Shown in pieces: positions 9,541 to 17,345 of a DNA stretch of 17,345 nt. The notes under the pieces are model-generated. The model ran no database searches and had not been told where the DNA came from. It saw only the letters and a list, made by a program, of their open reading frames with translations. How positions within the stretch are numbered: the stretch's first letter is position 1; the number at the start of each line of letters is the position of its first letter. Made by a program: the position numbers and the translations under genes. Origin of the DNA: Mucidula mucida (lineage: Eukaryota; Basidiomycota; Agaricomycetes; Agaricales; Physalacriaceae); assembly GCA_015501055.1 (NCBI GenBank), contig JADNYV010000722.1, positions 1-17,345 of the forward strand. Reading direction: 5' to 3'.

Positions 9541-10485
9541 TCGAGCCGGGCATGAGTAAACGCAATGTTCATTTTGTGTTCAAACGATATAGTCGGCATT
9601 GAACGGAGCTCTGCTAGACAGCCACGGCGCCCTTCCTCAGATAGGGCATTAAGCAAGGCCTTGAACTCATTGTTAAGCTCTCGAGTTGATTTTGCTGGGG
9701 CAGATGGCGCCTGAGCAGGAGGCGCCGAGGAAGTTGGTGCGGGATCACTGTCGGTCGTCCTATCAGAACCCGGTGTTGTTTCCTTCGAGGGCTTTGTGTT
9801 GTCCGCAAACAATCCCATTGCGCAACTTGCAATCTCAGCATCAGCTGCAAGAATGTCTTAGTCGTTTCTGTAAGTAGTGATATAAATGATAACGCACTAA
9901 AACATTTCGCTCCGAATTTGACCATGGTCTCTTCAACACTCTGGTATCCAGCGGGATTGAATTTGTTCCATTTGACGCCCAAAGCAAATGTCTTGCCAGA
10001 ATGAATGCTATGTAACACTGAGATGAGAACTGAATAATGAGCACATACGCACGACACTCAATATGACCGTCACGCTCCGCAATGGGGCGCATATTAGAAT
10101 GGTACAGACCATCCCCATGTGTGAGGCAACAGTATCCGCCACGCGCTGCAAGTACGCTGCGCCTTTCTTGAGAGCGCTGTCAAGTATCAGTACGTGCCAA
10201 AATGAGACATGACAATGCGTACATACTTCTGATATCTAGCGGGCGAGAGTGTAGCCTCCTTCATTGCTTGGTAGTTGGCCGTATCCTCCGCCCACTTCTC
10301 GTCAACCAAGTGTTTTATATCTTCTCGCACGGCCTCCGGTTCCTGGTTCCACTTGGCGTTGACAATGCGCCGTTGGACAGACAGATATGGTGCGGGGTCT
10401 GCGCGAGTTGCCTCGGGATCCGTCTTGAGGGCTTCCGTGTATGCATCATTGGTGGCAGCGATGACGGTGTTGTGCTCGTTCTTGA
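9541..10485 (-). pseudogene. Unknown spliced gene, copy 1, 5' segment
   Basis: This stretch matches 12407-13350 base for base apart from six substitutions and one indel. Minus-strand reading: an exon with KNEHNTVIAATNDAYTE and SPARYQ (10485 to 10227), an intron 10177-10226 (GTATGT start, CTTGACAG end), an exon with AALKK-like AAYLQRVADTVASHMGM, an intron near 10008-10052, an exon with HSGKTFALGVKWNKFNPAGY, an intron of about 53 bases (GTGCGT to TTGCAG), then an exon with ASCAMGLFADNTKP running into the breakpoint at 9541. The rest of the gene is inverted at 8214-8959 and its tail is replaced by Gag. The 5' end is cut off at 10485/10486 by a dispersed repeat. A frame problem remains between MVCTIL and the HSGK exon in both copies, so the splice model there is uncertain. 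Confidence 0.65.
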
Positions 10486-10764
10486 TACCCATTCCTTTCC
10501 AAAGGACTCCTTCTCAAGGACATTCTGTGGGCTATCTGGTCACAGGTGCGCTCTCTGCACCCTCTCACTCCCTCCAGCTAACCTGTGTTATCTAGTCATA
10601 GTTAGCTCCGCATTTTTGCGTCCCCTCCCACCTCTCCCTTAGTAGATACATCTTCATGTATTAAGTATGTACGCTTCATGTACAGGCACTTCACGATACG
10701 CTGAATTGATGGGGCCCTCGGGGTCCAGTTTTGACCTAACCTTGTGTGATCTAACAAGCATAGG
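10486..10764 (-). repeat. Dispersed ~280-base repeat, copy A
   Basis: On the minus strand it runs from CCTATGCTTGTTAGATCACA to GGAAAGGAATGGGTA. It matches 14118-14370 on the plus strand apart from a 27-base deletion there and a few substitutions. The edges are fixed because both copies diverge at the same points. No terminal inverted repeat, TG...CA ends, poly(A) tail or clear target duplication is visible, so I cannot say whether it is a SINE, a non-autonomous DNA element or a solo terminal repeat. It abuts the duplicated gene exactly at 10485. Confidence 0.75.
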
Positions 10765-11164
10765 TCCGCGGAACTTGCCGCAGGCGAGTTTGATACCGCC
10801 CACTGCGACTCAACCATCCTTTTGAATGAAGTCTCTCGCTGCTCACCAACCATTTTTTGCTAACTCTTTTACAATAAGTAACATTTTTGTTGTCCTGGAA
10901 CGCCACCCAATGGCCTCAGACACACATGGCACTGTTTCTGATTGTATCTGACCAACTTCTACTTTGAGTACAGGCAACTTCCTTCCTAATTGAGCGTTGT
11001 ACTTAGCAAATTTGTCGCCCAAGATGGGCGGACAGGCGGAAACTGCGCCTGGTGGACACAACTCTATTGCAGTGAAAAGACATGTATATAAACAGAAATT
11101 GTATCTATCTAAGAACTAGATTGAAGTAAAAATGAGCTGGATGCAGGCGGATGAAGCAATACGG
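10765..11164. other. Unassigned stretch between repeat A and gene copy 2
   Basis: A short minus-strand open frame at 10843-11061 (72 codons, with FAKYNAQLGRKLPVLKVEVG) and a short plus-strand open stretch at 10767-10860 (with AELAAGEFDTAHCDSTILL) are present. Neither resembles a family I know and both could be fragments of decayed elements. No RNA gene or repeat was found. Confidence 0.35.
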
Positions 11165-13796
11165 TCAGTCAGTGTCCTTGCTCCTCAAGCGCTGTAAGGC
11201 ATCTGAAATCAGCTAAGCATATTGAGTAAGAGATGTGAGACTAACCTTTGATAACGGTGCATTCTCCTTTTCAAGACCGGCTTCAGTTGCAGTACATTTT
11301 GCCAATGTTGAAGCCCTGAACGCTTTCCAAAATGTGGTGTGCCTGATTATGTTGTCCAGCGCCCATGTCACATCCATCACAGCAAGGACCCAGTCCTCAC
11401 GCCGCGCTGAACCGCCAATGTCCGTGAGATCCGAGACAGCCTCCCCCACCACAATAGGACCCAAATCACAAGAGTCATCCCGTTCCTACCCGATTTGCCT
11501 TGGAGACCATCCCAGTCGACTACATCTGGCTTGATGAGCTTACCGTCTTGAAATCAGGTAGTCGGCTGCAAAGATCGCCACCACTTCCAGAACGTCAGAA
11601 CAAAGAGATCGAGATTGCCGACAGACCACTTCTTGGCCCAATTGCGGCGCAGTCGCATGAAGTCCGCAACCACCGAGGGACGATGGTCTGTGCCTAACTT
11701 GATTTTGCCATCATCGACAAAGCCGGCCATCTCCTCGAAGACCAACAGCGAGTTGATTAAGCTGATCCAGACCGTTCCCCAGGCAGAACCTCGCCTAAAT
11801 GCCTTGAAAGCCTGTTTCAACTCAGGCCAGAAGTTTGACTCATCGACATTGTCCCACTTGAGAGCGGCAACATCATCGCGAAGCTCCTCCTTGACATGCA
11901 TCTCAGCAAGAGAAGCAATGGACCCGTCACTGTCTCCACCAACACTATTAGTTGATGCTGATTTCCCAACGTTTGCTGTCAAAACAGCAGCTGAAATGGT
12001 GTCAGAAGTGATGACAGCTGGATTGGCGGAGACATTGGAACCATCCATAGTTGGGTTGGTGACAGCACTGGAAGCGGGGGAAGTACCGCCAACGGCAGCG
12101 GCGTCGGGGGCGGTGATGGCAGAGCTGGCAGCGGGGGTGGCGACAGAAGATTTGGCGGCGGTAGGGGCGGTGCAAGCAGCGGCGGGGGAGGTGGCGGGTT
12201 CGTCAATATTGATATCACTGTCCTTATCGTCGTTGTCGTGGTCGTCCTTATTGTTGGAATCATCCATATCCTCTTCCTCGTCTGACTCAACTCTCTGCTC
12301 CGTCCCAAATAGCGCCATGTGCCACGGATTCTGGCGCTTGCGTTCCTTTGGCATGTACTTGTGCAAGATGGACATGCTGTTTAAAGGGGAGCCGGGCATG
12401 ATCTTGTCGAGCCGGGCATGAGTAAACGCAATGTTCATTTTGTGTTCAAACGATATAGTCGGCATCGAACGGAGCTCTGCTAGACAGCCACGGCGCCCTT
12501 CCTCAGATAGGGCATTAAGCAAGGCCTTGAACTCATTGTTAAGCTCTCGAGTTGATTTTGCTGGGGCAGATGGCGCCTGAGCAGGAGGCGCCGAGGAAGT
12601 TGGTGCGGGATCACTGTCGGTCGTCCTATCAGAACCCGGTGTTGTTTCCTTCGAGGGCTTTGTGTTGTCCGCAAACAATCCCATTGCGCAACTTGCAATC
12701 TCAGCATCAGCTGCAAGAATGTCTTAGTCGTTTCTGTAAGTAGTGATATAAATGATAACGCACTAAAACATTTCGCTCCGAATTTGACCATGGTCTCTTC
12801 AACACTCTGGTATCCAGCGGGATTGAATTTGTTCCACTTGATGCCCAAAGCAAATGTCTTGCCAGAATGAATGCTATGTAACACTGAGATGAGAACTGAA
12901 TAATGAGCACATACGCACGACACTCGATATGACCGTCACGCTCCGCAATGGGGCGCATATTAGAATGGTACAGACCATCCCCATGTGTGAGGCAACAGTA
13001 TCCGCCACGCGCTGCAAGTACGCTGCGCCTTTCTTGAGAGCGCTGTCAAGTATCAGTACGTGCCAAAATGAGACATGACAATGCGTACATACTTCTGATA
13101 TCTAGCGGGCGAGAGTGTAGCCTCCTTCATTGCTTGGTAGTTGGCCGTATCCTCCGCCACTTCTCGTCAACCAAGTGTTTTATATCTTCTCGCACGGCCT
13201 CCGGTTCCTGGTTCCACTTGGCGTTGACAATGCGCCGTTGGACAGACAGATATGGTGCGGGGTCTGCGCAAGTTGCCTCGGGATCCGTCTTGAGGGCTTC
13301 CGTGTATGCATCATTGATGGCAGCGATGACGGTGTTGTGCTCGTTCTTGACGGCAAGTCACAGACCATTTTCCCAGTTCACGTTCGTGTACATCTGAATG
13401 AGTTGGATGTGTCGGGGCTTGTCCTTGGTCCGTCCATGTTGGAGATCATGGTCTGGAGGAGGACTTCATCCTTCTTATCCTTGGCATTCCCATACGTGTG
13501 CCGATACCAGCCAAGGAATTTCTGAACTAGACGTTAGACGACTTGGAAAATGAAAGATGTCTGTTACGCACCTTTGCCCTGTCTTTCACTTTGTCCTCGC
13601 GACTCTTCGCCTCAGCTGGAGGGAGGCCCGTAAGTTCTTGAGCGAAATCCTGCTCCCATTTTGTAACCTCGCTCTCGCTTGGCATTGGCGGCATGGCTTC
13701 GAGATCTTCCTTGAGGTGTCAGGCAACATAACAGTGGGAAGGCTATACACACCCTTGGGTCCAACTTTCTGTATGCAATGTCTCTGGCGCTCCATT
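11165..13796 (-). pseudogene. Unknown spliced gene, copy 2 (expanded agaricomycete family), pseudogene
   Basis: From 5' on the minus strand: an N-terminal piece with WSARDIAYRKLD near 13796-13750; an exon with PSESEVTKWEQDF; an intron 13522-13571 (GTGCGT, CTAAC branch site, TTCAG); an exon KFLGWYRHTYGNAKDKKDEV; a frameshift near 13435; QLIQMYTNVNWENG; TGA at 13358-13360; then the part shared with copy 1, including the intron at 13043-13092 and a one-base deletion near 13156. A long exon 12684-11557 carries acidic and Ala/Pro-rich low complexity, then DHRPSVVADFMRLRRN and FWKWWRSLQP. After TGA at 11554-11556 reading continues with SGRNGMTLVIWVLLWWG, a shift in a C-run at 11443-11447, then EDWVLAVMDVTWALDNIIR. 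The RP..V......R and W.WW..LQP motifs are ones I know from many unnamed mushroom proteins. Function unknown; nothing suggests an enzyme. The last intron and the stop at 11165 are uncertain. Confidence 0.65.
11661..13350. repeat. Segmental duplication, copy 2 (collinear)
   Basis: This copy keeps the uninterrupted order, with 12406 joined directly to 12407. It continues beyond the duplicated block on both sides with sequence that still reads as the same gene, to about 11165 on one side and to about 13796 on the other. It is therefore the better model for the original structure, and copy 1 is the one that lost its ends. The duplicated block is 1,690 bases here. Confidence 0.9.
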
Positions 13797-14117
13797 GTGC
13801 TGGAGCAGTATGTGGATTTTGAGAAGCTCTTTGCCTCCATTCACTCTGGCACAAATCAGCAGGAGGACACCAAGGACTTTGCCGGTGGCTACGTCATCAT
13901 GCGCAAGGACCAGTCCACTGCTCGCCGCACCCTCACCCAAGAGTCCGAGTGGACACGCGTCTTCGACTGGATGCCACCGGTGTTGGGCTCATCTACCCTC
14001 ACCGCAAGGACGAACTCCGGGTTACCGCGCGCTCATCATTGAGCTGTTTCGCGCTACACCCTCAAATCCAGCGTTCCCTATTCGCTGTGATAAGGAGACT
14101 CGCATTCGCTATGCTAC
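13797..14117 (+). pseudogene. Fragment resembling ORF1 (Gag-like) of a Ngaro/DIRS retrotransposon
   Basis: Three adjacent frames carry a continuous pattern: LEQYVDFEKLFASIHSG and RRTLTQESEWTRVFD to about 13968, then ATGVGLIYPHRKDELRV to about 14022, then YRALIIELFRATPSN and CDKETRIRYA to 14117. The motif set E/W-x-x-x-F, a Y-P-H-R-x-x-E-L core, then a Y-x-x-x-I helix and a final D-x-x-x-R is what I know from the first ORF of fungal and animal DIRS/Ngaro elements, placed before their RT-tyrosine recombinase ORFs. Two frameshifts break it and repeat B cuts it at 14117/14118. It runs opposite to the Ngaro-like element at 15204-17345, so it comes from another copy. The left edge against the minus-strand gene is approximate. 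Family call is from memory of the motif only. Confidence 0.5.
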
Positions 14118-14370
14118 CCTATGCTTGTTAGATCACACAAGGTTAGGTCAAAACTGGACCCCGAGGGCCCCATCAATGAAGTGTACATACTTAATACATG
14201 AAGATGTATCTACTGAGGGAGAGGTGGGAGGGGACGCAAAAATGCGGAGCTAACTGTGACCAGATAACACAGGTTAGCTGGAGGGGAGTGAGAGGGTGCA
14301 GAGAGCGCACCTGTGACCAGATAGCCCACAGAATGTCCTTGAGAAGGAGTCCTTTGGAAAGGAATGGGTA
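14118..14370 (+). repeat. Dispersed ~280-base repeat, copy B
   Basis: It matches the reverse complement of 10486-10764 from CCTATGCTTGTTAG to AATGGGTA, with a 27-base deletion shortly after CCCCATCAAT and several transitions. Its left edge interrupts the ORF1-like fragment, so it inserted there or was joined there by a rearrangement. With copy A it forms an inverted pair about 3.35 kb apart around gene copy 2. Confidence 0.75.
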
Positions 14371-15040
14371 TCTGGGCACAAAATGGGCATCAGCTCTGAA
14401 GAGCTGGATGTGAGACATTGGCACATACTGGAAGCAGGGAGAGCAGCGGGAGCGCTAGCGCTCTGGGGCCGGAGCGGACACTTCCAATAGGGTTCTAGGG
14501 TGCCAGTACATCAGTCCTGAGCAGGAGGACCGAGTAGAGCGAGTGGTGCTTGCCTGGGAGAGCAAAAGTGCGAATTCCCTCAAAATGGGCACTTTGGACC
14601 TGTCTGGACTGGTTTTGGGCTGGGTAGGCGGCTTCAGACAGTGCTCTAGAGGTGTATGGCATCAGTCCTGAGCAAGAGGACTGGAGGAATCACAAACTGC
14701 TTGTCTCTGTGAGATGATGATGGTAAGAGACAAAGAGGCAGAGTGTGTGAGCTCTTGCTTAAACCTCCCAGGGCGCCCTGTGAGTGGCCTCTGTTGTTAC
14801 TACAACACCAGACACAGGCTGGGTAAGTCCAGGAAGAGCCCAGAGAGTGGGCTGGCTGCAGTAGGAGCAGCAGAGAGCGAACATGATCCAGCTTTGGAGT
14901 GAAATGAGTGTTTGACTTGATTTAAGCTGTCTCATTGAACTCTCTTGAGTAGGAAGTTGGGTAAAGGGGTAAGGTGGGGTGTGGAGTGTGCAGAGGCCTC
15001 TGAAAACGCTCCCTACCCTCGGAATCCGCGTTTACATCGA
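14371..15040. other. Unassigned, partly purine-rich stretch with a small repeat and a palindrome
   Basis: No coding frame is convincing on either strand. Two features stand out: a 22-base direct repeat, CATCAGTCCTGAGCARGAGGAC form, at 14509-14530 and 14660-14681 with one mismatch, and a perfect 14-base palindrome GAGCGCTAGCGCTC at 14450-14463. The stretch lies between repeat copies B and C. It may be the untranslated or terminal part of a retrotransposon, but nothing in the sequence proves that. Confidence 0.4.
14509..14681 (+). repeat. Pair of 22-base direct repeats, 151 bases apart
   Basis: The units at 14509-14530 and 14660-14681 differ by one base (G to A in the second, within the AGGAGGAC/AAGAGGAC part). 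Two near-identical 22-mers this close are unlikely by chance. Origin unknown. Confidence 0.7.
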
Positions 15041-15121
15041 CCTATGCTTGTTAGATCACACAAGGTTAGGTCAAAACTGGACCCCGAGGGCCCCATCAAT
15101 TCAGCGTATCGTAAAGTGCCT
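15041..15121 (+). repeat. Dispersed repeat, truncated copy C
   Basis: It matches the first 81 bases of repeat copy A (reverse complement), from CCTATGCTTG to AAGTGCCT, with one substitution, and then diverges. It keeps the bases deleted in copy B. A short TG run (15131-15142) follows. The copy lies about 80 bases beyond the end of the tyrosine recombinase frame of the minus-strand element. Confidence 0.75.
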
Positions 15122-15203
15122 ACTATGCTATGTGTGTGTGTGTAGTGGAGGGGTGGATGGAGGTGCAAAAGGATGTTTACAAAACGCGAGATGAGGGAGG
15201 TTT

Positions 15204-16195
15204 TTAAGTAGAGGTTTTATTTTGAACTGCTAGCTGCTGAGCGGCACGTACTGCAGGATGGTCGCGTATATAGATCTTCCACGCAGAGGATGACCAACGG
15301 CCTAGGGCTTGGAGTATGGTCTCAGAGAGTCCAAGGGATGCATAATGTGTTATACCCCCAGAACGAACCGAGTGACCACCAAAGTCTTTGCTCACCAGCG
15401 CAAAGAACTTGGACTCAAACCAGGATCTAGTTGGTATAATGCCATCTTCACGTATGAAGAGAGCTGCTCGAGCACCATGCAGCTTGTCTCTGCGGTGGAC
15501 ATACTGCTTCAGAAGGGTGATAGGATCAGCCACAACAGTATGTCAGTGCCCTGATAGAAGGGATCGCTCTTATGGTAAGGCAAGCGATAGCCTGCATACC
15601 CAGTCTCAAATGTGAGGCTGGCACGCTTGATGATCTTCTTCCAATCACGTAGCTTCTTCTGATTAGGCTGCACCAGCTCTCCCATCCGGTGAACAGCATA
15701 GAAGCCGCATGCCATGATTGTAGCAAAGAGAAAGTCATCATACTTGTGGGTCTGGTTTGCGACGTCCACAAAGAGCTGAAGGTGATGAAGTCGAAGAGGG
15801 GGCTTCCTAGCTATAGGATCTGCCCGGACCTTCTTTGACCCACGGATAGCGGCTTGAACAAGCGCTGAAGCACGAGCGTCACCAAAGTGAGGATAAAGGT
15901 CATTGAGGAAGTGCTTCGCCCCGGTTAAGTATTTAGGAGCAGAGCCAATGAATTGGGACGTGTATGCAATGTAACGTGCTAGAGTCTCCGGAGTAGGATC
16001 CAGAGACAGATTGTGTGCTTTACAGAAGCGGGCGTAATCTCTAGCCCCAGTAGAGTAGTTGATACGCGTAGAGGTCTCAATAGCATGGGCCTGCAGATAC
16101 AAGACGAGTTCATCTAGTTTTTGCAAGTCCATAGGTGGGCGAGGGTGACGAGGCTGTCCGCCCTCGCCCAATGCCTCTAAAAGCACTCTCTCCAT
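15204..16195 (-). pseudogene. Tyrosine recombinase (phage-integrase fold), frameshifted
   Basis: The first frame, 16195-15509, has the N-terminal SAM-like DNA-binding part (ETSTRINYSTGARDYARFCK, ETLARYIAYTSQF) and the start of the catalytic domain: VHRMGELV with the first catalytic Arg and YHKSDPF with the probable catalytic Lys. The second frame, 15533-15204, holds the rest: GGHSVRSGGITHYAS with the H-x-x-R pair, LGRWSSSAW with the Trp seen in many recombinases at the later His position, and IYIRDH with the nucleophilic Tyr. All catalytic positions are thus present, but a frameshift near 15535-15550 separates them. No intron fits well there. The enzyme would join the circular element DNA to the genome. 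The ATG at 16195 overlaps the end of the RNase H frame. Confidence 0.82.
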
Positions 16196-17345
16196 CGCGC
16201 CGGTAGGAGCTCACGAGGTGGCTCCATAGTGCGGACGCGGTAGGAGGGGAACTGTTTCTGAAAGTCAGAGAACAGTAAGCGGGACAACATGTCTGCCATC
16301 ACGTTGTCAACCCCGCGGATGTGCCGCACACGAACATCAATGCCGGTGCGCAGGACAATATCAGCAATGGCAAGCAGAACAGCATTGTGACTTGACTGTG
16401 AAGCAGCCAAAGTGTTAAACACTGAGACGGAGTCCAGACTGTCAGAATGGATTAACAGCCTGTGAGGCGGAGAGGGATGAGAGGCAGCATCATGAACAGC
16501 GCAAAGAATAGCTACAAGCTCCCTAAAGAAGGTGTCAACTCCGGTGATGGTTCGGAGTTGATAGCTAAAGCCATTCCCAGCATAGACAAAAGCGAGGCCC
16601 AGATTACTCGCATCTGTCCAATAGACCATATCAGCCTCAGAGTCATCCCACGCCTGCGCATTCACAAAGCGCACTCCGATGCAGTGTTGTAATGCATTGA
16701 CAAACCAAGTGAGATCTGCTCTAACCTCAACGTTCAATGGAATGCCTTTGTACTGCAGTGTTTTACCGCTCATCTTGCGGTAGAGCTCTGTAAGTGCTGG
16801 CCGTGCCCAAGGCAGCACATTAAGAGCCCAGTTGAGATACCCACCCAAGGACTGCCACTCCTTGAGTACAGGCTTTTGCTGGGACAAGAACGACTGAATG
16901 GTGGTGATCATGTCCGCAATGGAGTCTGGTGAGAGAGAGATAGACCCGTGAACAGTGTCTAACCAGAAACCAATGACTTTTAGCTGAGGACCGTGTTCCT
17001 GCTTCTTATCTTCGTATGGGATGCCCAAAGAGTCCCACAGAAGGAGAAGCTGGACTTGACGTCTGGGACGTCGCTGTCCATGAAAGAGCACCAGATTGTG
17101 ATTGGTGTCCCAGCCATAGAAGTCATCCATGTAGTCGTGCAGATCTGGTATATCTAGCTCCCAAGCAACCCAGTTAACCAGGCCAGAGAACGAACACCAG
17201 CAGTATGGTGATGCACGACTGCCAAAGATGAGACGGCGCACAATGTGATAGCGGCCGTCGACAATGACAACTTGTTGTAGCTGCCAAATGGGATGAACGG
17301 GGAGATTGAGGAACGCTTTAGAGATGTCGCTCTTGAAAAGCAGGA
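16177..17345 (-). CDS. Reverse transcriptase-RNase H of a Ngaro-like element, partial
   Basis: The frame is open from the window edge to a TAG at 16177-16179, at least 389 codons. RT signs: FKSDISKAFLNLPVHP near 17340-17295 with the first catalytic Asp, LIFGSRASPYCW, and the active-site box HDYMDDFYGW at about 17110-17140. The thumb-like part includes EWQSLGGYLNWAL. RNase H follows with all four acidic positions: VYWTDASNLG (about 16610), FRELVAILCAVHD (about 16520), LLIHSDSLDS (about 16445) and DNVMADMLSR (about 16290). The DIRS-type RT is the closest match, judging by the context with the recombinase. The N-terminal part lies outside the window. This is the least damaged reading frame in the window: no stop or shift was found in it. 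Confidence 0.88.
   Translation of the reverse strand, partial: LLFKSDISKAFLNLPVHPIWQLQQVVIVDGRYHIVRRLIFGSRASPYCWCSFSGLVNWVAWELDIPDLHDYMDDFYGWDTNHNLVLFHGQRRPRRQVQLLLLWDSLGIPYEDKKQEHGPQLKVIGFWLDTVHGSISLSPDSIADMITTIQSFLSQQKPVLKEWQSLGGYLNWALNVLPWARPALTELYRKMSGKTLQYKGIPLNVEVRADLTWFVNALQHCIGVRFVNAQAWDDSEADMVYWTDASNLGLAFVYAGNGFSYQLRTITGVDTFFRELVAILCAVHDAASHPSPPHRLLIHSDSLDSVSVFNTLAASQSSHNAVLLAIADIVLRTGIDVRVRHIRGVDNVMADMLSRLLFSDFQKQFPSYRVRTMEPPRELLPARWRECF

Larger units (their letters stand above)
8214..10485. repeat. Segmental duplication, copy 1 (rearranged)
   Basis: Two blocks match the second copy: 8214-8959 (reverse complement of 11661-12406, 5 substitutions by hand alignment) and 9541-10485 (direct match to 12407-13350, 6 substitutions and one missing C in copy 2 near 13156). 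All 11 substitutions are transitions and 8 lie at CpG. Gag (8960-9540) lies between them through the inversion. About 99.3 percent identity over roughly 1,690 bases, introns included, shows duplication at DNA level and not retrocopying. Confidence 0.9.
15204..17345 (-). mobile_element. Ngaro-like tyrosine-recombinase retrotransposon, 3' part
   Basis: On the minus strand an RT-RNase H frame, which enters from beyond the window edge, is followed by a tyrosine recombinase frame overlapping it by 19 bases. RT plus tyrosine recombinase, without DDE integrase, defines the DIRS order. No methyltransferase domain lies between RNase H and recombinase, which points to the Ngaro branch and away from DIRS1 and PAT. 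Such elements integrate through circular DNA by recombination and leave no target duplication. Terminal or split repeats were not identified; the upstream end is outside the window. The recombinase has a frameshift, so this copy is probably inactive. Confidence 0.8.

Noticed and set aside
8220..9554. 12-base inverted repeat CATGCCCGGCTC as the cause of the inversion
   Set aside because: In copy 2 both 12-mers lie side by side as direct repeats, on either side of one breakpoint. They became inverted through the event and cannot have mediated it as an inverted pair.
9435..9818. A self-standing 127-codon gene on the minus strand
   Set aside because: It is one exon of the spliced unknown gene cut by the inversion breakpoint; its last residues read into antisense Gag.
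10486..10764. Terminal inverted repeats of the ~280-base repeat (MITE)
   Set aside because: The ends CCTATGC... and ...GGGTA are not complementary, and no target duplication was found at either full copy.
11615..12421. A 268-codon plus-strand open frame
   Set aside because: It is the same antisense reading of the unknown gene, here opposite to the collinear copy. The Ser/Ala-rich product mirrors the low-complexity coding strand.
15041..15121. Repeat copy C as the terminal repeat of the Ngaro-like element
   Set aside because: It lies close to the recombinase end, but copies A and B are not next to recombinase frames, and no second copy flanks the upstream side in the window.
15131..15142. 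TG dinucleotide run as a meaningful microsatellite
   Set aside because: Only six units; common by chance in a fungal genome.

Overview
The window looks like a repeat-rich stretch of a basidiomycete nuclear genome, most likely Agaricomycetes. The evidence is short introns of about 45-53 bases with GTRNGT starts and YAG ends, a DUF6535-type membrane protein, a Ty3/gypsy chromovirus, a tyrosine-recombinase retrotransposon of the Ngaro/DIRS type, and members of unnamed gene families that I associate with mushroom-forming fungi. No gene in the window is clearly intact. No tRNA, rRNA, CRISPR array or bacterial-type operon was seen.

Layout. Positions 284-1402 (+) hold the 3' part of a spliced, unnamed agaricomycete protein family, broken by two in-frame stops. 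Positions 2051-3640 (+) hold a DUF6535-like membrane protein pseudogene. Positions 3672-8213 (-) hold a chromovirus without its 5' end: 3' LTR, polypurine tract, chromodomain, integrase, RNase H, reverse transcriptase and protease. Its Gag (8960-9540) lies next door on the opposite strand. Positions 8214-10485 and 11661-13350 are two copies of one spliced gene of unknown function. The first copy is split by an inversion, and the second (whole gene 11165-13796, -) is fuller but also a pseudogene. Positions 13797-14117 (+) hold a fragment resembling ORF1 of a Ngaro/DIRS element. A roughly 280-base dispersed repeat occurs at 10486-10764, 14118-14370 and, truncated, at 15041-15121. Positions 15204-17345 (-) hold the 3' part of a Ngaro-like element: RT-RNase H, then a frameshifted tyrosine recombinase.

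Main finding. Turning the segment 8214-9540 around on paper makes Gag and Pol of the chromovirus contiguous in one frame. It also makes the duplicated gene contiguous exactly as in its second copy. One inversion of about 1.33 kb with breakpoints near 8213/8214 and 9540/9541 therefore explains the scramble. The inverted segment carries an open in-frame chimera (8221-9303) of the unknown gene and Gag.

Mutation pattern. By hand alignment the two gene copies differ at 11 substitutions and one single-base indel over about 1,690 bases. All 11 are transitions and 8 sit at CpG sites. Fourteen in-frame stops across the window can each be explained by one C-to-T change, nine of them as CGA to TGA. This fits CpG decay of methylated repeats. 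I see a transposon graveyard with informative rearrangements and no good evidence for a new functional system.
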